Of a stretch of DNA of 64,000 bases, positions 9,522-18,610 are shown piece after piece. Made by a program: the position numbers and the translations under genes. Each line of letters opens with the position of its first letter. The stretch's first letter is position 1. The notes under the pieces were generated by a model. That model was not told the DNA's origin and did no database searches. It saw only the letters and a program-made list of their open reading frames with translations. The stretch is taken from positions 2,744,501-2,808,500 of the forward strand of contig NC_019757.1 in NCBI RefSeq assembly GCF_000317535.1, read 5' to 3'. This stretch comes from Cylindrospermum stagnale PCC 7417. Lineage in GTDB: Bacteria > Cyanobacteriota > Cyanobacteriia > Cyanobacteriales > Nostocaceae.

Positions 9522-10258
9522 GATTGCTCCTATTTAGATGTTGTTTTAAACTAAATAACTCTTTACGTAAACTAGAGGTTGAAAGCTCGCACTTTCGCTT
9601 TTCTTAGCCAAAAGCAGGCTTTAAACTATTGCTACACCGTAGCTGTTTTGAATTTAGTTGTTAGCGCAATTAATTTTAAGTATAATTTGATGAATACATG
9701 ATGGTAAATTGTAAATAATACTGAATTATCTTGAAAAATACATAGTATTACCTAAGTAACAAGTGTGAAAGCATCTAAACATACATAGAACTTACGCACT
9801 GTAAAAAGGGTAAACGCCACATCTGAAGCAATCAACCTTCTCGAACGCTGTGCATTTGTGCTGGGTGCGATTTGACCTGTCAAGAACAAAGGCGATCACA
9901 GTCGCAGTGACCGGATCGCCTTTCCTCTAAGAAAAATTGCTACTTCTTGCTTGTTCCAGAAAGTTAGGCAGAATGGTTCATGGCAACTTGCTACGCTGTT
10001 TAATTATCTATATTTATACTACAAATTAATAGAGAGTCAGATCAAACCCCACAGGAAAATTGGTTGCAGCCATAACCCTATATACTAGACTAGAATTTGC
10101 TAAATTTTAAATTTTTGTAAATTTAGATACCAGAACTTATTAGCTCTTAGATGAAATCTAGAGTATCTGTAGTTTTCATGTTCAGTCAAAACTATATCCA
10201 GTATCATCAATAAACTGCGGATTTCATGTGGTATAAAAATCAAAAGAGGAGTGAAAAC
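9522..10258. other. 737-bp intergenic region, no gene seen
   Basis: AT-rich region between divergent genes. The only clear structure is a hairpin at 9888-9923 (AAAGGCGATC pairing with GGATCGCCTTT). It is not followed by a strong T run and is not next to a gene end. No coding frame was supported. Confidence 0.5.
9888..9923. repeat. Hairpin, AAAGGCGAT stem
   Basis: Inverted repeat AAAGGCGATC / GGATCGCCTTT with a 15-base loop. It resembles a terminator stem but stands alone about 400 bases from either neighbouring gene, so its role is open. Confidence 0.6.
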
Positions 10259-11089
10259 ATGGATTTACGTAGAGATGCATTGCAAATCCTCAAAGAAACT
10301 AGCCGAACTTTTTATATCCCAATTAGTATTTTACCATCAGGCTTGCAGGAAGCAGTTGCATCAGCATATTTGTGTATGCGTGCCATTGATGAAATTGAAG
10401 ATCATCCAGAACTGGATAACGCCACAAAGAGACAACTGCTACGAAACATTAGCTTGACATTACAGGCAGGGGTTGATGGTTTCGCGGTTGATGCCTTTTC
10501 CGTAGGCTTTAGCGGCTATGAGGCTTCTTTAGCAGAAGTTAGCGTGCGGATTAGAGAATGGTCAATATTGGCACCAGAAAGCATTGCCCCACGGATTTGG
10601 GATGCGACTGCGGCAATGGCAGATAGAATGGCTGATTGGTCAGAAAGAAACTGGAAAATTGATACAGAGTCGGATTTAGATCGTTATACATTTGGCGTTG
10701 CCGGCGCGGTGGGATTATTGCTTTCTGACTTATGGTCTTGGTATGATGGGACTTCAACAAACCGCACTCAGGCGATCGCCTTTGGTCGGGGCTTACAAGC
10801 AGTAAACATTCTGCGTAACCACAGTGAAGATTTAAAGCGTGGAGTTGATTTCTACCCCACGGGTTGGAATAACACAAATCTGCAAGAGTATGCACGTCGC
10901 AATTTAGCCTTGGCAGATGCTTACACCAGTTCACTTCCTGCTGGCCCTGTCTTGCACTTTTGCCAAATTCCCTTAACTTTAGCTCATGGCACCCTTGAGG
11001 CCCTAGCTAATGGTAAAGAAAAACTCAGCCGCAGTGATGTTTTTGCGCTTATTGAAACGCTGATTGGTGTAAATATGAAAGCCAGCTAA
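10259..11089 (+). CDS. Squalene/phytoene synthase-family protein
   Basis: 276 residues from the ATG at 10259, chosen because AGAGGAG lies eight bases upstream; a GTG-type extension from 10226 is unlikely. Family marks: S-R-T-F-Y near residue 15, the first acidic motif D-E-I-E-D (44-48), D-R-M-A-D-W in the middle, and a second motif region N-I-L-R-N-H-S-E-D-L-K-R-G-V-D-F-Y-P. The family joins two prenyl diphosphates head to head. In the second motif the usual first Asp is Asn (N187), which may weaken Mg2+-diphosphate binding. It stands alone, not in a carotenoid or hopanoid operon, so the product is uncertain. Confidence 0.85.
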   Translation: MDLRRDALQILKETSRTFYIPISILPSGLQEAVASAYLCMRAIDEIEDHPELDNATKRQLLRNISLTLQAGVDGFAVDAFSVGFSGYEASLAEVSVRIREWSILAPESIAPRIWDATAAMADRMADWSERNWKIDTESDLDRYTFGVAGAVGLLLSDLWSWYDGTSTNRTQAIAFGRGLQAVNILRNHSEDLKRGVDFYPTGWNNTNLQEYARRNLALADAYTSSLPAGPVLHFCQIPLTLAHGTLEALANGKEKLSRSDVFALIETLIGVNMKAS

Positions 11090-11703
11090 TAATCTCTTAC
11101 AACAGCTAGCGATCGTACAGACGTGGTTATTCGCGTCTGTCCAAAGCCAAAGTTGACTGACTAGTAGCGCTTCTCTACGAGACGGTACGCTAACGCGGAA
11201 TTAAAAATTAAAAAATGTTATAGTTTATATCTTTTGTCTAATTTAAATCGTAGCTTTATTTCAGCCGTGATGTACTAATGAGCTAAACCACATCTAGTTT
11301 GCATAATAGACATAGCAGTGAAAATTAAATATACATTATACAGAACCCAATGTTGAGACGTTACATGCGACGTCTCAACATTCTTTATCACTTTTATGTC
11401 TAATGTTAAATAAATTGTACATTTCTTGTAGGGATAGGATTCCTATTTGATTTTTGAAAAACCTGCGTACACCTCAATTTATCATCTCTTGACTTCTTAC
11501 CTTGTGCCTGAGTGCCTTTTGCCTGCCTTCATCGGTAAGTTCAAAATTAAAATCTGAATGCTATCGCACGCCTAAATAATTCGTGAAAAATTTTATTGCC
11601 TCTTGCCTTTTGCCTTCTACCAGCAAGTTCACAAATCAAATAGGACTGCTATATATAAATATTATTGTCTTCTAAAATAGGACAATTATACTAACAAGTT
11701 TAT
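11090..11703. other. 614-bp intergenic region with dispersed repeats
   Basis: Holds a small palindromic-repeat scrap (about 11166-11200, TCTACGAGACGGTACGC), the motif TAGTACATCACGGC in reverse orientation near 11253-11280 (forms also at 15868 and 40026), a strong hairpin at 11349-11382, and T/C-rich stretches of the TGCCTTTTGCC type. No coding frame was seen. Confidence 0.55.
11349..11382. repeat. Perfect 13-bp hairpin (AATGTTGAGACGT stem)
   Basis: AATGTTGAGACGT and its exact complement flank an 8-base loop. The GAGACGT/ACGTCTC core recurs in hairpins at 53669-53694 and, less exactly, 39971-40018, so this is a dispersed palindrome. It could act as a bidirectional terminator. Confidence 0.8.
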
Positions 11704-12762
11704 ATGAGACTTAATTGTAACCCCTACTACGAAACAAAATTTGGTGCCGCTTATTTAGGCAACAGCCTGGAACTAATGGCAGATATTGGCGACGAAAGTA
11801 TCGATTTGATTTGCACCTCTCCACCATTTGCACTGGTTCGTAAAAAAGAATACGGAAACGTTGATGCCGATGAATATGTTGAATGGTTTAAAGATTATGC
11901 AGCACAATTTTACCGCATTCTTAAACCGACTGGCTCACTAGTTATTGATATTGGTGGCAGTTGGATTAAGGGGATGCCAGTTCGTTCACTTTATCATTTT
12001 GAATTGGTTGTTGCTTTGTGCAAAGCAAAAGAAAAAGGCGGACTTGGGTTTTATCTGGCACAAGAATTGTATTGGTATAATCCAGCAAAACTACCCACCC
12101 CGGCTGAATGGGTGACAATTCGCAGAGAAAGAGTAAAAGATTCGGTAAATACGATTTGGTGGCTGTCAAAAGAACCGCATCCTAAAGCGAATAATAGAAG
12201 GGTTTTAAAGCCTTATAGCAATGCAATGAAAAATCTTTTGAAGAATGGTTACAAAGCTAAAATTAGACCTTCAGGTCATGACATTTCCGATAAATTTAGA
12301 AAGGATCAAGGAGGGGCTATTCCCCCGAATATTATTGATGGACGTTGCCATATAGATAAAGGAGAAATAGGACAACCAACTCTCATACAAGAAAATTTAT
12401 CTGAAGATTTAGTTCAACCAGTCAATCTGATTTCTGCCTCGAATACTGCTTCCAACGATTATTATCAAAAACGTTGCAAAGAAGAAGGTTTCAAGCCACA
12501 CCCAGCAAGATTCCCTCACGCCTTACCAGAGTTTGTGATCAACCTTTGTACAGAACCAGGCGATATTGTTTTAGAACCTTTTGCCGGTTCTAATATGACA
12601 GGTCGAGTTGCAGAAACCTTACAAAGACGCTGGTTAGCTTTTGAGATTGATGAACAATATATCATCAGTTCCCAACTGAGATTTGAAGAAAATGCTCCTT
12701 TGGTTGTTGAACCTCCAGCAGATTTACCAAAAGTAGCATCAAAAAATGCTGGATCTAATTAA
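11704..12762 (+). CDS. Solitary DNA methyltransferase, TSPPF type (probably N4-cytosine)
   Basis: 352 residues. Catalytic motif IV is T-S-P-P-F at 38-42 and the AdoMet-binding motif I P-F-A-G-S-N is at 292-297. This order (catalytic motif first) is the beta class of amino-methyltransferases. The S-P-P-F form is typical of N4-cytosine enzymes, whereas D-P-P-Y marks N6-adenine enzymes; the modified base is therefore inference. No restriction endonuclease gene lies beside it, so it is likely a housekeeping orphan methyltransferase. The target sequence cannot be read from the protein. Confidence 0.88.
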   Translation: MRLNCNPYYETKFGAAYLGNSLELMADIGDESIDLICTSPPFALVRKKEYGNVDADEYVEWFKDYAAQFYRILKPTGSLVIDIGGSWIKGMPVRSLYHFELVVALCKAKEKGGLGFYLAQELYWYNPAKLPTPAEWVTIRRERVKDSVNTIWWLSKEPHPKANNRRVLKPYSNAMKNLLKNGYKAKIRPSGHDISDKFRKDQGGAIPPNIIDGRCHIDKGEIGQPTLIQENLSEDLVQPVNLISASNTASNDYYQKRCKEEGFKPHPARFPHALPEFVINLCTEPGDIVLEPFAGSNMTGRVAETLQRRWLAFEIDEQYIISSQLRFEENAPLVVEPPADLPKVASKNAGSN

Positions 12763-12893
12763 AACAAAGCCCTCACAGTTATGATAAGTATTCAACCTGA
12801 TATTACTCCAAAAGGATTTTACTGCTGACCGCTGCTGTAAAATCTCTATAATCGAGAGTAAATTTTCAGAGTAGTTCGATCTAGCAAATATAA

Positions 12894-15176
12894 TCAATTT
12901 TCTGGATAGACAAACGCAGGCACTCTCTTATAAGCTGGTGTCCCCGAACGCTCTTCAATTTGCGGTTTAAAGATCACATTTACCTCAGGGTAAAACATTA
13001 ATGCAGATCCCGGACGCATTGCTCCATAAATAATCTCCACATTTTCTAGTTTGCCAACATTTCCCTGAACTGTGACACGCTGATGTTCTCGCAAAGATGC
13101 GCTTTCTACATCAGAGCGATTCATTAAAATGCAATTACGGTGAGGCATTCCCCGGAACTTATCTTCAATTTGATAGACAACAGTGTTATGTTGAGCATAA
13201 CTGCGTCCTGTCATCAATGTGACAATTACACCTTTAGTACCATCAGGAATCCCCAAGTCTTTAGCTACTGGCAGGGTTAAATCTGGTAGTGGTGTAATAA
13301 ACATATAAGCTTTTCCAGAGGGAGTTTTGAAGAGAGGGGCTGTTAAAATGCGATCGCTAATCGTAAATTCCTCTTTGGTTTGATCAATAGTCGCCAGATT
13401 CTCATACCCTGGAACAGTTTGGGCAATTAGTTGGCGAATATATTTGGTATCTTGTAATTTGCGCCAATTAACTGGATATTCGCCATGAATCCGATGGGCT
13501 AACTCAGTTAAAAATTCCACTTCGGGAATCAAATCTGCATCTTTTAGATGTGTCTTACCTTGATCATTAAGACGCACAAAATTATTACCCGACTCTACCG
13601 TTGTTTTATGTGGGTTCTCGAAGCGATTGAAGACGGGAATAATGATCGTATTTTTACTTGCCAATCCGTTGAAATGCCCCAAATTCGGTTTAGTAGCGAG
13701 ATAGATAATAGTTTCAATGTTGCCTAATGCCCGCTTGATTTGAGTTGAATTTGGACTGGCTGCATACAAATTACCACCGAGACAGAGGAGAGTATCAACC
13801 TTACCAGCGTCCGCAGCTTCAATCAAGGTATGAGCGTTGTATCCCTTCACCCGACTTAAAGAACGTCCCAAGAGCTTTTCTAGGGCTGACTGCATTTCTT
13901 GTTTGAGTTGATGTACCGTCACACCCATTGAACCAAAGCCTTGAACGTTGGAATGTCCACGAATCGGCATTGTTCCAGCACCTAGTTTGCCTACATTGCC
14001 TGTTAACAAAGCTGTGTTGGCGATGCTGAAGACGTTATCAACTCCGTTGGCCTGTTGGGTGATGCCCATCGCCCAAGCGAAGACGACGCGCTGGGAAGTG
14101 CCGATCATTTCCGCCGCAATTTCGATTTCTTCGCGAGATATGCCACAGGTTTGCAGAATAATTTCCCAATTGAGCGATCGCACTTGTTCGATGATAGCTA
14201 ACCATCCTTCTGTATATTGCTGAAGGAATTCATAATTGACGAGATCCTTCTCAATCAATGCTTTTTGAATACCGAGAAAGACTGCTACATCGCTCCCAGG
14301 AATCGGTTGGATGTAATGAGAAGCAATTTCTGAACCTTTGAGCAAAGATTTAATCGGATAGGCGGGGGACGCAAATTTGACCAGACCGATTTCAATTAAG
14401 GGATTGATAACAATGATTTTGCCACCGCGATCGCGCAGTTGAATGAGTTCGTTGATCAACCGGGGATGGTTGGCGGGGGCGTTAGAACCGATCAAAACGA
14501 CGCAATCACTTTGTTTGAGATCAGCAAGACTCACCATCGATGTGCCAGAACCGAACATCTGATTGAGTGCAAATGTCGATGGTGCGTGACAAAGATCCGA
14601 ACAGTCAGCTAGATTATTTGAGCCAAGCGATCGCATCATCAATTGCAGTAAAAACGCCGCTTCGTTGGAAGAACGACCAGAACTATAGGAAGCTACTCGT
14701 TCAGGAGTTTTCCGAAAAGCAGATAAAGCAATTTCATAAATCTCATCCCAACTGATGCGTTCATAATGAGACTTACCTTGACGTAAAATTACTGGAAAAC
14801 TCAACCTGCCAAGACCGTCTGCTTCCAGGGATGTGAGTTTTTGGAGTTCGTTAATACTGTGTTGTTCAAAGAAGTGGCTAGGGACTGGGGGTTTAATTTC
14901 AGCGGAGATAGCTTCAACACTTTTCATACACCGCTGGAGTTTTTCCCCTTCTTCATTAGTAAAACCACCTTTTTGTCCACCAGTTCCCCAGGCACATGAC
15001 AAGCAAGCACTTTTATGAAGTAAAGTTTTCCAGAGTTTTGGTCCTTCTGGCGACAATGTATGATTTGCCCAGTACTTAATAATAGGTAAACCGCCCCCAA
15101 ATTCCGGCATATTCTCGTTTGTCTCTTCTAACAGAGGTAAGGAATGGATATTATGCAAGTTATCTTTATCCATCAT
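12894..15176 (-). CDS. YdeP/FdhF-type molybdopterin oxidoreductase
   Basis: 760 residues, related to the alpha subunit of formate dehydrogenases but of the stand-alone YdeP-like branch. The N-terminus has C-L-S-C-A-W-G (C58, C61) and a further Cys at 83, less than the full 4Fe-4S ligand set of true FdhF. D-C-S-D-L-C-H-A-P-S (191-200) lies where the molybdenum ligand region is expected. The C-terminal domain (about 630-755) is the molydopterin-binding barrel. Substrate unknown; formate activity should not be assumed. No partner subunit gene is adjacent. A DUF2237 gene lies about 230 bases upstream on the same strand. Confidence 0.85.
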   Translation of the reverse strand: MMDKDNLHNIHSLPLLEETNENMPEFGGGLPIIKYWANHTLSPEGPKLWKTLLHKSACLSCAWGTGGQKGGFTNEEGEKLQRCMKSVEAISAEIKPPVPSHFFEQHSINELQKLTSLEADGLGRLSFPVILRQGKSHYERISWDEIYEIALSAFRKTPERVASYSSGRSSNEAAFLLQLMMRSLGSNNLADCSDLCHAPSTFALNQMFGSGTSMVSLADLKQSDCVVLIGSNAPANHPRLINELIQLRDRGGKIIVINPLIEIGLVKFASPAYPIKSLLKGSEIASHYIQPIPGSDVAVFLGIQKALIEKDLVNYEFLQQYTEGWLAIIEQVRSLNWEIILQTCGISREEIEIAAEMIGTSQRVVFAWAMGITQQANGVDNVFSIANTALLTGNVGKLGAGTMPIRGHSNVQGFGSMGVTVHQLKQEMQSALEKLLGRSLSRVKGYNAHTLIEAADAGKVDTLLCLGGNLYAASPNSTQIKRALGNIETIIYLATKPNLGHFNGLASKNTIIIPVFNRFENPHKTTVESGNNFVRLNDQGKTHLKDADLIPEVEFLTELAHRIHGEYPVNWRKLQDTKYIRQLIAQTVPGYENLATIDQTKEEFTISDRILTAPLFKTPSGKAYMFITPLPDLTLPVAKDLGIPDGTKGVIVTLMTGRSYAQHNTVVYQIEDKFRGMPHRNCILMNRSDVESASLREHQRVTVQGNVGKLENVEIIYGAMRPGSALMFYPEVNVIFKPQIEERSGTPAYKRVPAFVYPEN

Positions 15177-15334
15177 GTAGCTTACTTACACCTCTTAGTT
15201 ATGTCTAAACTATGTTGCTTGCAATCAGTGTCAGGAGATCACCAACTTTCGAGTACGATTTTTAGACCCCTTGATTTTTTTTTATTGACACGACGTTGTA
15301 AACGTTTTAATCGCTTACTTTGATGACGTTGCAA

Positions 15335-15374
15335 CGCTTGTGGTAAAGCATTTTTAGCTTTCATACCACAAGCG
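15335..15374. terminator. Strong hairpin followed by T run
   Basis: CGCTTGTGGTA pairs with TACCACAAGCG, and the stem continues inward through AAAGC/GCTTT. On the plus strand it is followed by ATTTTTATGTTTT. It lies between the DUF2237 gene stop (15408) and the oxidoreductase start (15176), both minus strand, so it may end DUF2237 transcription. Degenerate relatives occur at about 23652-23684 and 24146-24196. Confidence 0.65.
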
Positions 15375-15407
15375 ATTTTTATGTTTTGTTTTAGCGCTTC
15401 AAAACAC

Positions 15408-15779
15408 CTAAGAGAGAGTTAGGGCGTGTTTTTGCAAATCATCTAAATTACAGACCTCTAAGGCTCTTGCATGGGTGGCTGAAAGCACAACTGGTGGCGC
15501 AACGCCAGCTTCAAGGGCTTCTTGCCAACGCGCTGCACACAAACACCAACAATCACCAGGTTTCAATCCAGGGAAATTAAAAGCAGGAACAGGGGTACTC
15601 AGGTCATTTCCCAACGATTTGGTAAACGCCAAAAATTCTGCTGTTACTTGGGCACAAACAACGTGCATTCCAAAATCTTGACCACCTGTATGACAAAACC
15701 CGTCGCGGTAATACCCAGTTATGGGATTCGTGCAGCAAGCTGACAAATTTGTGCCGAGTACGTTTTTAGCATCTGCCAT
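15408..15779 (-). CDS. DUF2237 family protein
   Basis: 123 residues from the ATG at 15779, chosen because AGGAT lies just upstream; seven extra residues are possible from 15800. The sequence shows the family pattern: N-V-L-G-T-N-L at the start, F-C-H-T-G, D-x-G-x-H-V-V-C-A-Q-V-T-A-E-F-L, P-G-L-K-x-G-D-x-W-C-L-C-A-x-R-W, and a C-terminal A-T-H-x-x-A-L-E. Several conserved Cys and His suggest metal binding. The molecular function of the family is not known. Confidence 0.85.
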   Translation of the reverse strand: MADAKNVLGTNLSACCTNPITGYYRDGFCHTGGQDFGMHVVCAQVTAEFLAFTKSLGNDLSTPVPAFNFPGLKPGDCWCLCAARWQEALEAGVAPPVVLSATHARALEVCNLDDLQKHALTLS

Positions 15780-15957
15780 ATTTAATCCTATATTCTGCAA
15801 GTCTTTTAATTTAGCTTACATATAACCTCCCAGAGTATTTCAACTTATTTTGACATTACGAATCACACTAGTACATCACGGCGGAAATAAAGCGACCAGT
15901 CAAAATACCTGAAAGCTTTACAGTACAAGCTTTTTAATTTTGAATATTAAATTTTTA

Positions 15958-16052
15958 ATTCCGCGTAAGCGCAAAGCGCAGGCTCCGCGAACGCTAAGGC
16001 GGAGCCTGCCGTAGGTAAAGGCTATACGCGTAGCGTCTCGTAGAGATAGCGG
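15958..16052. repeat. Composite palindromic dispersed repeat
   Basis: A run of short dyads (GCAGGCTCCGCGAACGC / AGGCGGAGCCTGC, then ACGCGTAGCGTCTCGTAGAGA). The pieces resemble small palindromic elements at 11166, 34523, 52703, 55049 and 58391. It sits in the 276-bp gap between the DUF2237 gene and the GH13 gene and is probably non-coding. Confidence 0.7.
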
Positions 16053-16076
16053 TACTAGTGAACTGCAAACATAAAG

Positions 16077-17975
16077 CTAAACATTTGCGTAATAAATTCT
16101 TCCCCAATTAGAGTTTAAATTTTGTCTCTCCAACAAATATTTGTTAACTGGGAATTCTTCACCATTTAATAAATCTTTCCATCGACCATTGTGGGGAAAA
16201 GGAACATCGACAACTTGGTCAAAACTTGAGCAATTTAAGACGATAATAAATTTTTCTACTTGACCATCTTTGCCGATACCCCAGCGATGATAAATAATAA
16301 CATCCTTGTCAATATTAACGCCATAGCCTTGATAATTAAATTTAGTATTTGTCTCGTCGTAATTATCAGGGTAAAAGAAAGGTGAACAGAGTGAAGGATA
16401 ATTTTTTCTGATCTGAATCAGTTTTCTGTACAAGTTAATTAATCTACTACCGATAAAATCAGTACTGCGTTCCCAATTAACTGGTCTGGATTGTACACGA
16501 TCAGGTCCACTTTCCGGCAAATAATATTCATCGCCAAATTCCTGACCATTATGAATCAGTACTGTACCAGGCAATGTCAACAGTGCTATAGCATAAGGCT
16601 GAGTTTTAAACCAATTTTCCTCTCTAGAGACACCAACTCTAGAACCACCAACTTTATTAACTAAAGTGCCGTGGTCATGATTCTCAATGTAGATTACAGG
16701 ATTATTGCCTGGATAAAAATCTCTACTGGTATGCATGGCCCTCATAATTGACGTATTAACGTTGCCAGATGAACCAGAGTCAAAAGCCTGAAACATTAAA
16801 GGATCATACCAACAACCTGTTGCACCAATTCTATTGGTATCATCAATTGCCTGATATCTATTATCAGTTAAATGTTCTATCATCAAAGCAATATTTGTTC
16901 GATTAGTACCATATAGATAACCATGCAGGTTTGAAATAAGTCTACTAATTCCAGGATCTACACCATCTCTACGGAAAAATCCCAAAGTGTAATCAAAACG
17001 TATGCCATCAATTTGATATGTATCTAGCCAATATTTGCATACATCAAAGATAAATTCCTGAGCACATTTATTATCAAAATTTAGTTCTTCAAAAAAACCT
17101 CCACGCTCGAAATCGCCAATAAAAGGCGAATCTTGTGGATTCTGGTACAGCCAATAATAAGGGAAGCCTCTACCTGGGTTATTTTGATCTACATCTACAT
17201 GGTTAAAAACACCATCCATGATCACATGGATATTACGGCTATGAAGCTCATCGATTAGCATCTGTAGCCTAAATAACCTATCAAGATTCGCCTCTAATTC
17301 GTCTGGAGATTGGGGATTGGTATAACGGTCTTCAATAGCAAAATATAAAAATGGATTGTATCCCCAACTAAAATTACGACCATAAGTAGCTGTCCAGGGC
17401 ATAAACTCAACAGCATTAATACCCAAACCTACAAAATAATCAATTTTTCCTCTAATTATGTCTAAGGGAGCATTTCCTTCAACTTGGGGATTTCTATGAT
17501 CAAACAGGTTTTCAACAAAATCATCAATCATGATTTCATATATTATTAAGTCCTTTGGTGTCAGGCGGTTAGCTATAGGTTGGACATTTTGAACTGGGTT
17601 TCCACCAACAACAAAAGCAGAATTTTCATTATTTGGATCTAGACCACTATATTTGGTGCAAGGGTCACCACACCATCTTTGCTCATTATTTTCAAAAGTG
17701 ACAAAGAATTTGTATTGATAAAACCCATCACACAGAGTGGTTTCATAAGAATATAACCATCCTTTAGGATGGTCTTGTTTTGTCATTTCTGGGGCAGTAT
17801 TAATGTCCCAATTTTGCTGATTAATCTTCTCTTGAAAATCGCCAACCACTTGAATATTTCTAATACACGGAATTCCACCTTTTATATATTGTGCAGGATC
17901 TTTATGACTGTCTGGAAAGAAAAGCTTAAAAGTAACATTGTTGCCAGCAGTAACCACACCAAATTTTTCGTACAT
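16077..17975 (-). CDS. GH13 alpha-glucan-active enzyme (branching-enzyme-like)
   Basis: 632 residues. The first about 150 form a CBM48-like beta domain (V-V-G-D-F and G-F-Y-Q-Y-K-F-F-V). The barrel carries the four GH13 regions: V-I-M-D-G-V-F-N-H-V (about 252), G-I-R-F-D-Y with the nucleophile Asp (about 325), L-M-I-E-H with the acid/base Glu (about 366), and I-E-N-H-D-H-G with the third Asp (about 431). A small C-terminal beta domain follows. No signal peptide, so it acts in the cytosol on glycogen or oligosaccharides. Glycogen branching versus debranching or hydrolysis cannot be settled by eye. No other glycogen genes are nearby. Confidence 0.85.
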   Translation of the reverse strand: MYEKFGVVTAGNNVTFKLFFPDSHKDPAQYIKGGIPCIRNIQVVGDFQEKINQQNWDINTAPEMTKQDHPKGWLYSYETTLCDGFYQYKFFVTFENNEQRWCGDPCTKYSGLDPNNENSAFVVGGNPVQNVQPIANRLTPKDLIIYEIMIDDFVENLFDHRNPQVEGNAPLDIIRGKIDYFVGLGINAVEFMPWTATYGRNFSWGYNPFLYFAIEDRYTNPQSPDELEANLDRLFRLQMLIDELHSRNIHVIMDGVFNHVDVDQNNPGRGFPYYWLYQNPQDSPFIGDFERGGFFEELNFDNKCAQEFIFDVCKYWLDTYQIDGIRFDYTLGFFRRDGVDPGISRLISNLHGYLYGTNRTNIALMIEHLTDNRYQAIDDTNRIGATGCWYDPLMFQAFDSGSSGNVNTSIMRAMHTSRDFYPGNNPVIYIENHDHGTLVNKVGGSRVGVSREENWFKTQPYAIALLTLPGTVLIHNGQEFGDEYYLPESGPDRVQSRPVNWERSTDFIGSRLINLYRKLIQIRKNYPSLCSPFFYPDNYDETNTKFNYQGYGVNIDKDVIIYHRWGIGKDGQVEKFIIVLNCSSFDQVVDVPFPHNGRWKDLLNGEEFPVNKYLLERQNLNSNWGRIYYANV

Positions 17976-18226
17976 ACAATCTTATGAATCTAGTTGCTAG
18001 GTAATATTTAAAATCTATGTACTACCTATCGTTTATTCCTCTAACTTTAGAAATAGATTTAGTTTATTTGTTATTTTATAAGGCTAGATGAATATCCATT
18101 TTTATCGCGATTATCGGTCGGATTAAATACAATTGAGGGTGGGGTTTTCCATTGGTGTTAACTTAACGTTAAAACCTAGTAACGACGGTATAACAACATT
18201 TACCCAATTACCAATTAATCCAGAAG

Positions 18227-18298
18227 AACCCCACCCCGGTTTTGCTGGCGCAAAACCTCCCCTCCCCTCATGAGGGGAGGGGATTGAGGGGTGGGGTT
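18227..18298. repeat. Nested palindrome, CCCCTCCCCTCA core
   Basis: A perfect 24-bp palindrome at 18259-18282 (CCCCTCCCCTCA meeting its complement) sits inside an outer inverted repeat, AACCCCACCCC at 18227-18237 and GGGGTGGGGTT at 18288-18298. Non-coding; resembles dispersed cyanobacterial repeats. Confidence 0.85.
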
Positions 18299-18470
18299 AA
18301 ACGTATGTGGAACAACAGTTTCACCTTAAGTTGATATTCATGGGGGTTTCCCCCTACAGGGTTTGCGATTTAAAACTGTAACTCACTGATATGAAAACCG
18401 CTATAATTATTTCACTTAATTTTAAATTGCTATAAGCAATTTTATAGCAATTCTAATTTTTTTGAAAATC

Positions 18471-18601
18471 CCCAGACTGTGGGTTAAAACTAGCAAAAGC
18501 ATATTAGTAGGGTGCGTCAGACTCGATAATTTGCTAACTATCAATAAATTTTCGATATCTGACGCACCCTACAAGAGACATTGAGATTTTGACAGTCTGG
18601 G
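18471..18601. repeat. Doubly nested inverted repeat downstream of hpnH
   Basis: Outer arms CCCAGACTGT (18471-18480) and ACAGTCTGGG (18592-18601) enclose perfect 15-bp arms GTAGGGTGCGTCAGA (18507-18521) and their complement (18558-18572). It ends 9 bases before the hpnH stop codon and may act as its terminator, but the 131-bp length and clean arms also fit a small mobile element. Confidence 0.85.
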
Positions 18602-18610
18602 AATTATCAA

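Noticed and set aside
12894-15176. Calling the molybdopterin protein a formate dehydrogenase
   Set aside because: The N-terminal cluster ligands are incomplete and no partner subunits are adjacent; it fits the YdeP-like branch.
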